Source of the DNA: Argopecten irradians
Lineage: Eukaryota; Mollusca; Bivalvia; Pectinida; Pectinidae
DNA length: 64,000 bases
Reading direction: 5' to 3'
Assembly (NCBI RefSeq): GCF_041381155.1
Contig: NC_091142.1
Location: 5,769,778-5,833,777 of the forward strand
Position numbers and translations under genes: made by a program. The notes beneath the pieces were generated by a model. That model had not been told where the DNA came from and searched no databases. It saw only the letters and a list, made by a program, of their open reading frames with translations. This document shows positions 1 to 12,510 of this stretch, in pieces (within the stretch, counting starts at the first letter, position 1; each line of letters opens with the position of its first letter).

Positions 1-1369
1 GAAGAGTTTGAGGAACAACTAGCCTCGATCTGCCAAAATTACACTGTTCATTCCAAATCCACTGACTGTAAAATGAATGTTGTAAAGATAAGGTGTGTTC
101 ACTCGGGTAGTATTTGTGTAAACGTCATTACCACACGGGAACTACGTCATCAACAACGGTGAGTTATGTAACCATGGTAATTTGTATGACAACATCGTAC
201 AACACAGCATGAAAAATCATCTTCCAGAGCACTAAAATGTTCATGTATTTTATCTTATTATTTTAAAATATTTTGAATTTTACTTTTACATTTATTTCCA
301 TTTAAAAATAATATTCAAATGATATGATTGCTTCACATTGCAAAAGTTAAAATTCAGTTTACAATACTTGGCAAAAGAAAACCTTCTGTTGCGAAAAAAA
401 TGGGGGAAAGTACAAAAACGTACGCCTTAATAGCTAGCTCATCTTACCGTTTAATCTATATTTTATTTCAGAACTGTGACGTCACAATGCCAGTTTAGGA
501 TAAAAATAATGAAGCACAATGAAAATGGAAAATATGTTGTCGTAAAGGCGAACCTGGTTCATGATCACGATGTGTGTCAGTAAGTCACAACCTAAGTTTA
601 AAATTTAAGATGTTTATTCGTTTTTATAAAATGTTGAATGGGACAACGTGTCTTGTTCGTGGATGTTTGCTTTCGTGATAATCTTTGCATATAATTTTGC
701 GTATAAATATTTTCAGTGGAATCTCAATGAAATGTAAATTCAATAATATGTTACTCGATAGCAATTGGGTTATCACATGGAAAGATTCTCCTGTTTATAT
801 CTCTCATATTACAATATACACATGTTCAATGTAGTTAGGATAACTATCGCTTACAACGTCCTATACATAATATTTAAAGTCAAGAATTGCCTTCCCTGTA
901 AATGACACGTTTCGTTTAGAGAGTGCGTATGTGTATTTGGGAGGCTGTGGTATATTTATATTGTGTCTCCTTGTGATAGCAGGAATTTTTGCCTCTTTTA
1001 TAATATATCTTTAGTTTAGGACACTACCAAGGAAATCGAACAGCACAACCTTCCTGATACCATTGTAATAAAGTTTGACATTTAACTTAAACTCGTTCCT
1101 ATTTAGCTATAGTAACAGAATTACACATGAGTTTGTTTTGTGGAAGCATCTGTCTGTTATGTCGACTGATTTTATATTTCAGAGAAATATTCTTCCATTA
1201 TCCGAACATGCAATATCTACACAAGAACTGCTACCATTACGGGTTGACCAAGGAACGGCTGGATGAGTTAGTCGAATGGCTGGACACCCATGAGCTAAAC
1301 CACCCTCCTCTACAAAAACTGCACATGCTGCTGAAAATTGCACGAGGCCAGACACATGCAGTTAAATAA
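1..1369 (+). CDS. FAR1/ZSWIM-type zinc-finger protein, 3' part (5' end outside window)
   Basis: Three exons join in phase: 1-92, 472-579 and 1183-1369 (stop TAA 1367-1369), giving the last 128 residues. Splice borders are GT at 93 and 580 and AG at 470-471 and 1181-1182. The middle exon carries a cysteine (QCQFRI) followed about 25 residues later by an HDH pair (LVHDHDV). This C-x(n)-HxH layout with a GKYVVVKANL strand is typical of the FAR1/WRKY-GCM1-like zinc finger found in ZSWIM3-like proteins and MULE-type transposase relatives. The last exon (YPNMQYLHKNCYHYGLTKER) resembles the stretch after the zinc finger in such proteins, but the chain stops without a transposase or SWIM domain. It may be a short DNA-binding protein or a domesticated transposase fragment. 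The family call is from motif memory; the exon structure is seen directly. Confidence 0.6.
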
Positions 1370-1532
1370 CCTTTGTTAGGAGATAGACAGGTCAGGAGAC
1401 TGATTTTTGAAATATTTTTAATGTTATTATTTGTCCTTGCTTACGAAGTACCCACGTGGTATGGATTCGTCATCATCGATAGCCCAGGGGTAAACTATCA
1501 ATGTCGTGGTATCAGCCCTTGAAATATGTCAC

Positions 1533-1538
1533 AATAAA
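1533..1538 (+). terminator. candidate poly(A) signal of the FAR1-like gene
   Basis: AATAAA lies 164 bases after the stop codon of the FAR1-like gene. The cleavage site itself cannot be seen. Confidence 0.4.
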
Positions 1539-3230
1539 AGTGATTGCATTTCAGGAGAAACAAATGAAAAATCACAGGCATAGAGACTGCCAACTTGAAA
1601 GTCGTAAGTGAGTATACCTTTTTTCGGTCCATTTGATGTACATCAAAGTACCAAACTACCTGTCTCATCTATCGTTGTACACAGAGCCATCAGTTTTGCT
1701 ATGACATAATACAAGAGTGGATATGACGACAGTGATAGTAACTCCTACAAAAAAGGAGGATGGGATTTGTCTGAATTACGTAATTCACCTGATTTAGCGA
1801 AACAATGAAATAAAATAATATTTATTTTGGTTGGTAAACACTTATAAGCACAAAAAAGAAAATACATTACAATTAAAATTGCATTTAAGATTTCCTCGAC
1901 GGGTATGATCGATATGGAGGACGCTCATAGTTTCGTAACATCTGGTTCTGTTCAATATCCACTTTTGAATTTAGTTTCCTTTCAAAAGATGGTTTCTACT
2001 TGTTCTCAATTTACTTTATAAGTTCGTAACATGGTTAATTTTTGGTGACTTTGATCGCCATTTCCAATCGCTATAACATATTGTAACGCTTTATTATGGA
2101 AGAATTTAATATTTTAAACATCAAATATACAAATATGATAATACCAACGACTGCGATTTGGACAGGAAAAACATAGATCAACTACTTACGGAAGATATTT
2201 ATATTGATCCATGTAGTCTTTAAACTTCCCTCCCGCAACGAACAATTAATGTAATAAATCAGAGAACAAAACAAACAAATGTACATCCACTAAAACGCAA
2301 TATAAGCTTATATGTTTCCGGGTTCGAATCTTAGTCATGTCAACGTTTAAAAAGTATCGTTATCTTACCGACTGCCGTTATCAGTATACACAAATACTAA
2401 ATGGATAAAATAGGCCAATTTATGATGACAGATGATTTTAAGATTTGAAAGGTTAAATCGGTAGTTATAAGGATTTAAATGGGGAAATTTTTCAAAGAGG
2501 AAGAGAATATCTGTTTCGATCCTTTTAACACCTTGACGGCGACCCCCGGAAATATTCATGTAAAAAATTAAATTCACATTTCTCATTTGTCTTTATGAGT
2601 TTCTGCTAAGACATGGTTTATCCCATTTTAATATTAAATTCACATTTGTCACATTGTCTTAATGTTTATGAGTTTCTGTTTGAACGGCTATCCCATTTTC
2701 GACCAAATGATGGTCGTTTGTGTACGTATATGTATTCATTGTTACGACTTATTCATATTTATTTACTGACAAATACAATATACAAATATAACATCGAACT
2801 CCCCTACATTATACAATGGCGATATTAGCAATCGGTCGTTGAGTTCTCATTCCTTATGTGGAAGGCTCTAGATCTGTGATGTATCTTCTATCCGAGACAC
2901 CATTGTTTATAAAAGAGGTAGTTTCTGCTCTTGCTTAACGTTAAATATAAAGCGAGTGGGACGACTGGTTCGCCCCTGGTCAATATATTAAGATAATAGA
3001 GTGGATGTGTTTGAGCGATACAGCACAATTAAAAAAATAAAATAGCAAACCCCACTAGTCTATTACAAAGAGGCAACATACCGCAGTCTCTCAAAAAACG
3101 CTCGCGCTTCACACATGCAACAAGCCGCACTCACAGGATGCCGTCCAAAAAGCCCATGTATGTTAAAAGGGCGTGAATCTAATCAACAAACCAAACAACC
3201 AACAAAACAGGCATCTCTATTTGTCTTAGA

Positions 3231-3470
3231 AGAGTAATCCTCAATACTCCAGGGGTTCCGATCACTTACGATCTCTGCACCCCTCGAACATCTCATAGTA
3301 AAAACGAAGGCAGCTCAGGGGAACAACGTCATTGTACCGTTATATGGATCATTTAATGTACAAAGGACTAAATTGCATGGTCGGTTCCGTTGCCCCTAGT
3401 TTTACTATGATATAGCCCAGGAGTGTAGAGATCGTAAGTGATCGTAGTCCCTGGAGTATCGAGGATGATA
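3231..3470. repeat. fold-back (inverted) repeat
   Basis: An arm at 3231-3304 is repeated in reverse complement at about 3400-3470, with roughly 100 bases between. Both arms carry GATCACTTACGATCTCT and end in CATAGTAAAA toward the loop. A small non-autonomous transposon is likely. No clear target-site duplication was found. Confidence 0.7.
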
Positions 3471-4849
3471 TTTTCTATGCGACTTAATTTCGTGATTTAC
3501 AATTTTAGCATGTCTACCTTATTTCTAGAAAGGCAATCTTCGCAAAATTATTAAAATGAAATCTTAAAATTTAGTGGCAGAAAAATAAAGTCGGTTTACA
3601 ATATTTGACTATTGGAAAAATATCAGTCGACCTTTCTATCATGAAACAAGAATTACGCGTAACTATAAGTATCGTGTTGTTGATTTATTTCATAACTTTG
3701 ATAGAATATTTAAAAATTTTTCTGAAAGTAAAGCAAAATGAAGGAAAAGTGAAATGCAGCATAATTATGTCTTTCAGTATCTGAATCCCACACCGTGAAT
3801 TGAATCCTGCAATTATAAGATGTGCTGAGGAGATAACGATGGTCTTTGGTTATTAGACTTAAACTTTTTGAGAAAAGAGCTAAGTATAGTTTAGCATCAC
3901 AAAGTTTCACAGCCTTTGAATCCCACACCCTGAAATGAATCCAGTACCAATGATGTGTGTTGAAGAGCTGTGTTGAGGTGATAATGTTCTTTAGCTATGT
4001 TTAAAGTTTGGTTAGGATTGGACTTCAACTTTTTGAGAAACAAATCTAGAGCTAAATGCAAAACTTTAAAGTGAAATGTTGACGACAATGCCGCCGTCGT
4101 CGGAAAAGTAACACCATAGTACCGCCTTCGTGAACTTTCGTCGAGAGCGATACAAAACAACAACATAAGACGCAATTCATTTCTTTAACTTATTTATTAC
4201 CTATAACTTATATAATTTATGTATCATAGATACATGTAGGATAACTAAATATTCCACAATATACATTTCACTGAGAATGCAATTATGTCATATTTAATAT
4301 ATCATCCCATTTAATCACAAACAATCTGCAATATAATTACAAATCAATTTCCACAATGTTGCATGTATATTTGAAGATAAATTTTAAAGCAACACACACA
4401 GATACATTGATTTTTTTCTGGAATTCGCATACATAGTAACAGAGAAACATGTTTGTAGTTTGTTTTGTTTTTCAAAGAATAGTTTATCGTACGTAAAAGA
4501 TTATCAATTTGTATAGCAAATTCACAAAAGAATTTAAAATTAATACTATATTTCATAAAACATTCTTACTTACAAATATAAAGCAAAGAAACAATCTTAT
4601 TTAAAAGCCGTTTTTCTATTAGGAAAAATAGCATAATTTGGCGAAATTTTAAATTTACCATTATGAAACACATGTATATACGTATATCAAATATCAAATG
4701 ACTAGAATGAAAACAAAAACGTTTTAAATTTGTAGACTATTTGATTCAAGCTGAAAATTCATTCTTGTGATTTTTTTAATATCTCAATTTGGTTTGTTTT
4801 GGCAGAGATCCAAAGTTCCATGGAGAAAAACTACCACTGTATTGTGAAC

Positions 4850-5060
4850 TAGCTTTATTTCGCGTGTGATTTACTTTCGCGAAATCCGCGATCAAAATAA
4901 ATTCCCGAAAAATGTATCTACGCAATTTAACATCTACATCATTTACATTGATAGAAAATTCCATTCAATGTCTGGATCCGTGAATGTTAATTACTTGCGA
5001 ATTTGTGTGGAAACAAAAATCACGAAAATGAAGTTGCCGAAAAAGGAAAATTGGTTAACA
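4850..5060. repeat. CGCGAAA-rich degenerate interspersed repeat
   Basis: The stretch TTTCGCGTGTGATTTACTTT followed by AATCCGCG, and a later CATTTACATTGATAG block, recur in diverged form at 20770-20960, 41920-42000 and 54270-54480. The reading frames found in these copies (4866-5156 and 54078-54488) share peptide-like similarity only because they lie in the same repeat. Confidence 0.5.
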
Positions 5061-5424
5061 TTAAAGCATGCAATCAACACTGATCAGAATGACTGTCAAA
5101 AACAGTCTTTGACATCAATACTTACATATGATACTAAACAGATCGTCTACATGTAATAAATAATGTAAAATACCTTTTATCTTGGTCTTGTGACATCTGT
5201 GCTATTTCTCAGAACAATTTCTAAATAAACATATACACGCTGTATTTGACAGAAGTTATACTTAATAATAGACAATATTTAGAACTCATCTCAATGTATT
5301 GTAAGAAAATATCAGATCATTATAAATAAATATTATTTAAGTCATGTTTCTCATTCTCTAAAAATCATTCTGGGTAATTATAAATAAGTATGTAACGTCA
5401 ATTTAACTTTTTTTTTCTAAGTCA

Positions 5425-5635
5425 TATATAGAGCCGGTTATTGTCGTGGGGACGATATTTTCGCGATTTCGCGACACATTTCTATGATCACGAAAATGTG
5501 ATCAGAAAAATGTTAAGAAATGGTTGAATCTTATATACATAGCTTTAATTCCAGATCGCGAAAAGTTAAAACCGCTTAAATTTGATTTTCTCGTTTTTAG
5601 ACCAAATCGCGAAAATTACCAGCTATACGGTATTT
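5425..5635. mobile_element. short inverted-repeat element, family with AGCCGGTTATT ends
   Basis: It starts near AGAGCCGGTTATTGTCG and ends near ATTACCAGCTATACGGTA, with CGCGAAA-rich DNA inside. Two relatives lie at 50602-50815 and 60749-60962. All three are about 210 bp, which suggests a non-autonomous DNA transposon (MITE). Confidence 0.6.
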
Positions 5636-6030
5636 TAGTTTCCGCAATCACTTTTTCTCAACAGCAAACACATTGTACTTGTTAAATAACGAAATATTTT
5701 ATGTTTCAGCACACCTAAGAAAAAAACTGCTCTTAGAATATTGAAAATTTGAACACATCACAACAATAATTGTAAAGCTTGTATACTCCTTTTTAACCCA
5801 AATCAGAGCCCTGGGTTCTGAAATTAAGATAAAAATGGAAAGGAGAAAATATTCTTTTGGGTCGTAATATTCACAATCACCACATGGAAGGCATCCCGTT
5901 TGATTTTTACTCATCATATTCACTCATTTTACTCACATGACAGCGTCTTAAAATTAATGACAATGTATGTACTAATAAATTAAAGACAATTTTTTGCCGC
6001 TATAGACAAAATACAAACACACATTGAAGT

Positions 6031-9000
6031 TTAAAGCTTGTTTTGAGTTTGAAATTGAAACTTGTATGATTTTGTTTCTGATGTAAGGTTTTCTGGATCC
6101 ACTGGTACTTTTAACGTCCTTTCAATGTACTCACATTCACCAAACTTATCCACCAGTATAATAGTATTAGTCCTGGAACAGAAAATGTATCAAAACTTAA
6201 TAACCATTTTTACAGCTTTTGTTTTGTTAATTTTCGTTGTTTTTATTGTACTTTGTTCTCTCTATTCTCTGACTGTTCTTATTTTCTTGGTATATGTTTT
6301 GGTTATTGAACATCATTAAATGACGATTAAAGGATTAGAAGTGAATGATTAACAGACACATGTTGCACATTGGCTTCCACCTATAACTATTTCACACATA
6401 TTAAAATCTTGATGACCTTTGTCCTCTTCCTCACTAGTAGAAGGATCATTTTACTGTCCTTCTAAAGAAGAGACTTTCATTTGATCATTTCTGATAAGAT
6501 CTGAAGTATTTGGTAAATGTATGTTCCTCTGGTCTGCTGAAGATATTGGACAAACTTCAATTGTATGCAATAAAGACAATTTTATATTATGTACATGTAC
6601 ACTACGGAGCAGTTCTTTCTCGATTGTCACTCTTAACTCATTCATCCCTGAAGACACATTCAGACTCTTCCACATGAAGGACTAGAACAGTCCATTGTGA
6701 AATTTCAGGGGTGACAGTGTTAATTTGTACAGATTAAGAAGCAGAGAAATCTTGACACTATGATCTGATTATTATAAAGGACAGCGAATGGACAACAAAA
6801 ATGTCCCTTATAGACAGATGTCTTTTATAAAAAGGTAAATTTGACACTGTATACCTACTAAATTTCGTGACCAATGAATTTTTGTGTATGTTGCAAATGA
6901 TCAGGAAAACGAAAAATGTATCACAGCAAATATGTCCTGTGCACAGATACAGCAGAACATACAGTAGGACTCGAAACTGAGAAATTAAATTACTGTTAGA
7001 CATGAAAAGGCAAAATTAAGTTGCCACAAAAATATGTTGGTTTACAGACAGTAGTAAATTGGACCTAATGTGGTTGATGGTTGTGTCCTTTATGACGCGT
7101 TTGTACATACCTTGTGCCATATCTAATCAAAGGTGACCAAACAAATGCTGCACTCCGCTCTAAACGAATATCATCAGGTGTATTAGACATGTTGGCCTGT
7201 TTTAGTAACTGTTTGTCATCAGGAAACCTACAGAAAATAAAAAAAAAGTCAGAAATATATTCCTGATTGATATTGGATTGATATCTAATTTAGAAGTGAT
7301 ATTTCAAGAAATGACATGCATGTTATTATAGCAAGTTATTTACGCTGTTCAAAATTTTCATGATTTTAATTCAAATGGGAAAAATGAAATTTTAAAAGAT
7401 TTCAATTTTCATGATCTGGCTATACAAATATATATACACATTTGTAATTCAACCATTTCTCAAATTTTTGTGGATCAAATTTCTGCAATGTATCCAAAAA
7501 TCACGAAAAAATATCATCCCCTGCACAACAAAACCAGCTATACAGTACATGTATATGTGAAAAGCTTTGTTTCATGGTCTAACCTTGTGTGGTCACACAA
7601 AATGCCCAGCAGAGATTTGACTAACTGGTCCTTGTCTGATTTCCTGCCATGGTCCTTGATAACCTTTGTAAAGGTAACTTGACCGTGGACCGACTTCTGC
7701 CACGGTTCATCTGTTATGGAGTTGTCAAAGCCGTAGCTTCCTGGTAATGAAGAAACAAAAATGATAATATGATATTTTTTGCCAAACAAAAGGCTTCTTG
7801 CACATCTACATGTGGTCCCAAACATCATTGTGCAGTTTTGTTGAAAATTGGTTCAGTAGTTAAGGAGGAGTTGTCAGTTCAAGATGTGCAGATGACAGAC
7901 AGACAAATAGGTGATTCCAGAAGACCCATTGCCAGGGTATGAGTTATTGGCCACTTTGCAAAACTTGTTTATAGTGACCTAGTCACATTGTCAAATTAGT
8001 TTTAGAAGAATGAAATAATCATGAACATCTACATATGGTCCACAACATATGAGATTTCATTGAAAATGATCCAGTGGTACCGGAGGAGTTGTAAGGATAC
8101 ATTTCTCAGACACAAAAAGAGAGATAAGCTGATCCCAGTATACTCCCTACCTTTGTTAATGGGGGAAGGGAGGAACACTTACTGGTTAGCTTACATATGT
8201 GAAGCTGACCCTGTTACAACAGACATTATTTGAAGAACACTGACTGGTTAGCTTACTATTATGAAGGTGACCCTGTTACACCAGAACATTGCTAGTGGAA
8301 CACTGATTAGTTAGCCTACCAATGTGAGGGTGACCCTGTTTCATCAAGCATTATTAGTGGAACACTGACTGGTTAGCCTACCATTATGAGGGTGGCCCTG
8401 TTATAACAGACATTATTAGTGAAACACACAACATTTGAACAGTAATTGATTATCTTACCATTATGAGGGTGATCCTGTTACATCAGATAGTATTAGTAAA
8501 ACACCCAACATTTGAACAGTAACTGGTAAGCTTACCATTCTGAGGGTGACCCAGTTATAACAGACATTATTAGTGAAAAACACAACATGTGAACAGTAAT
8601 TGGTTAGCTTACCATTATGAGGGTGATCCTGTTACATCAGATAGTATTAGTAAAACACCCAACATTTGAACAGTAACTTGTTAACTTACTATTCTGAGGT
8701 TGACCCCGTTATAACAGACATTATTAGTGAAACACCTAACATTAGAACAGTAATTAGTTAGCTTACCATTCGGGAGGTTTTTTGTTGTATTTGTTTTGTT
8801 GTTGTAATAGGTAACTGGTGTTGAATTTGATCTGTAAGTAGATAAGCTGAACCTGTAAAACACCACAGAATAATTGTTCCTGTGGCCAACGCCATTGCGT
8901 CACAGAAAAAATAATTTTACATATTCCGTCTTTGCATATTGCAAGAGTTATCTGCCCTTCCAGGAAAATATCAATTTTGACGTCAGTTTGAAAACAAATT

Positions 9001-12000
9001 TACATGTATGTTATTTTCTCTGAAAAGATGATATTGGTAACACTTACAAACACATGATAAAACAATTAATATCGATCTGCAAGGGCAGATAACTGTAATA
9101 TGAAAATAGAAAATTACCAAAGGAGGTCGAAAACAGCAGCGTTAATGAAATCATATTGTACATATATTAAGAATTTCGGTGCAAGCAGTTTTCCTGTTAA
9201 AGAGATTAATACAACTTCATTGATTTATTATAACACAACCTTGATTGCAATAAATAACAAATATTGATGTAGCTTAAAACAGTGATGTTTTCTATGGCAA
9301 CTTATTGATGAGATAACACATTAATATGCATTGGTCTGTAGTGAATTTTAGTCCATCACTACAATAATTGAGTATGTCATACAAGATACTACAATATTTT
9401 ATTTTATTAGCTTAGGGTGTCTAAAAGTTTTAGAATTAGCAGAATTAGCTTCCAGGGTGTCTACAAAAGGTTTTTTTACAAAGTCAATATTTTATCTTCC
9501 TTGATGTCCAGAGTGTCTTAAAGCGTTTTTTAAATAGTTTGCATACATTTGCCTCCCCTTGATATATTTTATAAATCTCCCATCGACACTTTTTAGACAG
9601 CAATGACATAGTTACCTTCCGTTGATATATTTTATAAATCTCCCATAGATATCTTTTTAGACAACAATGACAAAGTTACCTCCCCTTGATAGTTACCTCC
9701 CCTTGATATATTTTACAAATCTCCCCTTAGTAGATGCTTTTATGGATAGCAATGACATAGTTATCTCCCTTTGATTATTTTTTACAAATCTCACCTGGAT
9801 ATATTTTTGGAAAGCAATGAAATATTTCGTCTTTACCATACCTTAGAATGACAAAACATCATGGAATGGCCAAAGTTGATGCAGAAAGAATGGATCAGAG
9901 ACAGAGATATCCATAATTGATAAAAGAAGAGGATAATTTGAATCACCTTGATCTCATTAATTAACCTATGTTACCTGTTGATTGGAAAAATTACCTGAGG
10001 TCCACGAGTATAAGATTAAATTTGTTGTACTCCTGGTGGATTGGTAATACTTTCTGTTTTATATACTCATCACCACTAAGCTCGTCCTTCAGAAAGTCTG
10101 TCACCAAGGGCCCTGTCAACCGTGAAACACACAACTAATATTGCAATCACCGACCTGTAAATGTGTATCCTACAAATGTATCTAGATACATAAAATATCA
10201 TAGTTATCTGCCTTTCTCATGGTTACTCCCATGCAAAACAATGTGGTCAGGCTCTGATATCTTGAAACAAACGTCTAATGACACACCATTTTTTATAGGT
10301 AATTCAGGTATACTAAAGTAAAATATGTCAATAAAGAACACATACACAATAAATTTGTGGTTACAGAACAGAAATTTTCATTCCTCATTTAGGTTTCTAT
10401 AAGATGTCTGTTATATGTAAGTATATAACAATCTTTGCTTATAACAAAGTGATTTTGTTGGTCCTAAGAGTTTTACTTGAATCTTTTTCTACTGTAAATA
10501 ATCATGCAACTACATACATATATGCCATACTGAGCGTCCAGGGCACTTAAAAAAACTATCACAAAGGGGGCCCTTAATAGGGAACCAAAATAAAGGTTGT
10601 GGACAAAAAACTAAAACCCGAAACCAAATACTAATTATTTCCGTACTCATGGCACATTAATCTGTCACAGTAAACATGCATAGGCCTTGTTTCCTTTCAG
10701 ACACATTATAACATCATGATTCACCTATGACAGACTCGAAAGTTCACATAATTTGGGATACAATACTGATGTTATAAGCATCACAAATTTGTAAAATATC
10801 ATAAATTTCATGAGATTGGAGTGTTTATATTACTTTAACTCCTTCTCCAGAAGTATGGAAGGGGAGCTTAGGCCAAAAAAATAAATCTGTTTAAGGTTAC
10901 ATTGGCCAAGAAATAGGGTTGGTAGGTTGGGAGGATTTTCATTTTTTTAATGTCTTTCACTTTAAAATAATGGCCAAAACCAGAGTCTGAGATCGAAATC
11001 CCGACTTTTTTGTAGAAAAGTGGGTAAAAAAATTAGAATTGGGGGTAAAAAATTAGGGTCGGTCGGGTAACCCTAAAGAGATAAATATATATTTTTTTTG
11101 CCTTATAGGAAGGGGAGCGCTAATTATGATGAAGACTACAATTGTAATTAATTGTGCCTACCTCTTCCTTGCTTTTTAGGTTCCAGTATCCCTAGTATAT
11201 TTAGGAGAACTCCTATCTTGCCATCCTTGGAAGCTCCAAGCCAGGTACCGCCTTCCTTACCTGGCTCCATATCAACGCCTGTTATATAAAGTTAATAGCT
11301 CAGGAATTCTATAATACTACAAACTTCTTTAATCACATGTGATCGATTTCTAATGCAGAATGACACTGGTCATCAAATCATTATAAAATATATCTGAGAA
11401 TTTTTATATCCCCTGTAGTCTACTTGAAAAAAGAAATCTCAATTTTGACATTTATAAACTCAAAATATTATCTAAAGCATCTTGGATGTGTATACAAAAT
11501 GAACTAAATCATTATTAAATCTGTAAAATGTTGAAGTACAAAACATGGCAAGTGAAGGTGACAGTATATCCAAAGCTTGTTGTTTACTACTCAAAAAAAA
11601 AAAAAAAAAAAAAAGTCAATAATGATGATTATTTATTAATTTAATTATCAAAGATATATGTCACAGCGTAATTATCACTCAATAATTTTTTTAATGACAT
11701 TAAATCAAACTTAACATATCTACTGTGCACTGCTAATTAAGTCCAAATTAGTTCATCATTTATCAAATGTTGAGTGATATCATTTGAATTAAATTGAATA
11801 CCTAGCAAATTCAACAAGTTCTACAGAGAAAATATAGGATGATGACCTGCATGAATACCACAGCTCACCCTTTGGCCCACAAAACTCCGCCAGCTGTGTA
11901 TACATACCACTCAGGATCTCTCCATTTGGCCCCCAAAACTCAGCCAGATTTGTTGGCCTGTCCCAGAGTTCATCACGATTGTCAGCCAGAATTAGCCTGT

Positions 12001-12051
12001 AGCCATCATCAGCAGCCGAATCACAAATGTACAGAAACAACAGACACATGA
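6031..12051 (-). CDS. TANGO2: transport and Golgi organisation protein 2 homologue (NRDE domain)
   Basis: Seven coding exons join in phase on the minus strand: 12051-11908 (ATG at 12049), 11278-11162, 10112-9995, 8852-8767, 7740-7584, 7227-7111 and 6172-6031 (stop TAA 6033-6031). The product is 292 aa (human about 276). Residues 1-2 are Met-Cys as in Ntn-type NRDE proteins, and LILADNRDELWDRP (residues 19-32) holds the NRDE motif. Later conserved blocks are NGEILSG, KEGGTWLGASKDGK, YNKFNLILVDL, GSYGFDNS, DEPWQKS and YGTRTNTIILVD. TANGO2 is a cytosolic/mitochondrial protein tied to haem and acyl-CoA/lipid handling; its exact reaction is unsettled. The first coding exon starts two bases before the ATG at a strong acceptor (CCCTGTGCAG), so upstream exons must be non-coding. 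Exon 4 is the least conserved and is flanked by repeats on both sides. Confidence 0.93.
7795..8110. repeat. two diverged copies of an interspersed repeat
   Basis: The stretch CACATCTACATGTGGTCC with GTTGAAAATTGGTTCAGTAG (about 7799-7870) is echoed at about 8025-8100 as CATCTACATATGGTCC with TTGAAAATGATCCAGTGGTA. Both lie in TANGO2 intron 5-side DNA. The family is not identified. Confidence 0.45.
8171..8769. repeat. 62/77-bp tandem array that includes the exon 4 splice donor of TANGO2
   Basis: Nine copies of GTTAGCTTACCATTATGAG or variants are present. Reading the minus strand, each gives a GTAAG- or GTAGG-type donor whose GT lies at 8194, 8256, 8319, 8381, 8458, 8535, 8612, 8689 and 8766. 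The spacing is 62-63 bp for the first three steps and exactly 77 bp for the last five. The copy at 8766 is the actual donor of exon 4. The 77-bp copies alternate between two sequence types (ATAACAGACATTATTAGTG and TACATCAGATAGTATTAGTA), so the higher-order unit is about 154 bp. Confidence 0.85.
8922..9110. mobile_element. 189-bp palindromic MITE, diverged copy
   Basis: It begins TATTCCGTCTTTGCATATT and ends with CTGCAAGGGCAGATAACTG and TAATATG, matching the ends of the better preserved copies at 12511 and 21641. It lies about 70 bp upstream of the TANGO2 exon 4 acceptor. Confidence 0.65.
9405..9830. repeat. degenerate tandem repeat in TANGO2 intron 3
   Basis: About four units of roughly 68 bp share TTGATATATTTTATAAATCT and TAGACAGCAATGACATAGTT. 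The left part (9405-9540) has a second short motif, AGGGTGTCTAAAAG, repeated two or three times. Confidence 0.6.
10869..11106. mobile_element. MITE with AGGCCAAAAAAATA ends, copy 1
   Basis: It starts TTAGGCCAAAAAAATAAATC and ends TATTTTTTTTGCCTTA, so the termini are inverted. The inside carries GGTCGGTCGGGTAACCC. A second copy in the opposite orientation is at 18251-18500, and a more diverged relative lies at about 33785-34135. It is in TANGO2 intron 2. Confidence 0.65.
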
Positions 12052-12214
12052 CTGCACAGGGTTGAAAGGTCAGAGGTCAAAGGAATGTCATAGGGTCATC
12101 ATCAGCTGTGACAACTAGAATTGTTAAGAAATGTATTGAGAACAATTGAAACAATTTGAATATCAATTATTGTGTCAACAAAACCAAACATGCATCTTTC
12201 CTCTGGTCAAAACA

Positions 12215-12420
12215 CCAGGGCCCAGTTTACGAACATTCCTTATTTTAAGGGATTGCTTAATTGAAAACGGGAAAATATTGTAGAATTTAATGAAAAAATC
12301 TTAAGATTAAAAATATTTTAACAGCCTTTCTTAAATCTGTAATACTTTTATTCATTTGGAGCTTTTAAAGTTATAGAATTCCTTAAAATTAAGGAATGGT
12401 CATGAAACTAGGCCCAGGTG
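12215..12420. mobile_element. small MITE with GGGCCCAGTTT ends
   Basis: The left end, GGGCCCAGTTTACGAACATT, matches the reverse complement of the right end, GAATGGTCATGAAACTAGGC, over about 35 bp. The element lies just upstream of the first TANGO2 coding exon. Confidence 0.6.
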
Positions 12421-12510
12421 CAAACACTGTGAAAGCTAAGATTGAATTTGAAAGTAGATATCTGCTTTACCAGTTTAATCAAATACTACTACAACTGACC
12501 GGTACATATG

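Larger units (their letters stand above)
1539..6030. other. intergenic region between FAR1-like gene and TANGO2
   Basis: No coding exon was recognised here on either strand. It holds a fold-back repeat (3231-3470), a CGCGAAA-rich degenerate repeat (about 4850-5060) and a short inverted-repeat element (5425-5635). The right part probably includes the 3' untranslated region of TANGO2. The best AATAAA on the minus strand is near 4857, over 1 kb away, so the true end is uncertain. Confidence 0.5.

Noticed and set aside
11789-12049. Read-through of TANGO2 exon 1 as an 86-residue protein
   Set aside because: A good donor at 11907-11906 and in-phase exon 2 matching TANGO2 show that the sequence beyond 11908 is intron.
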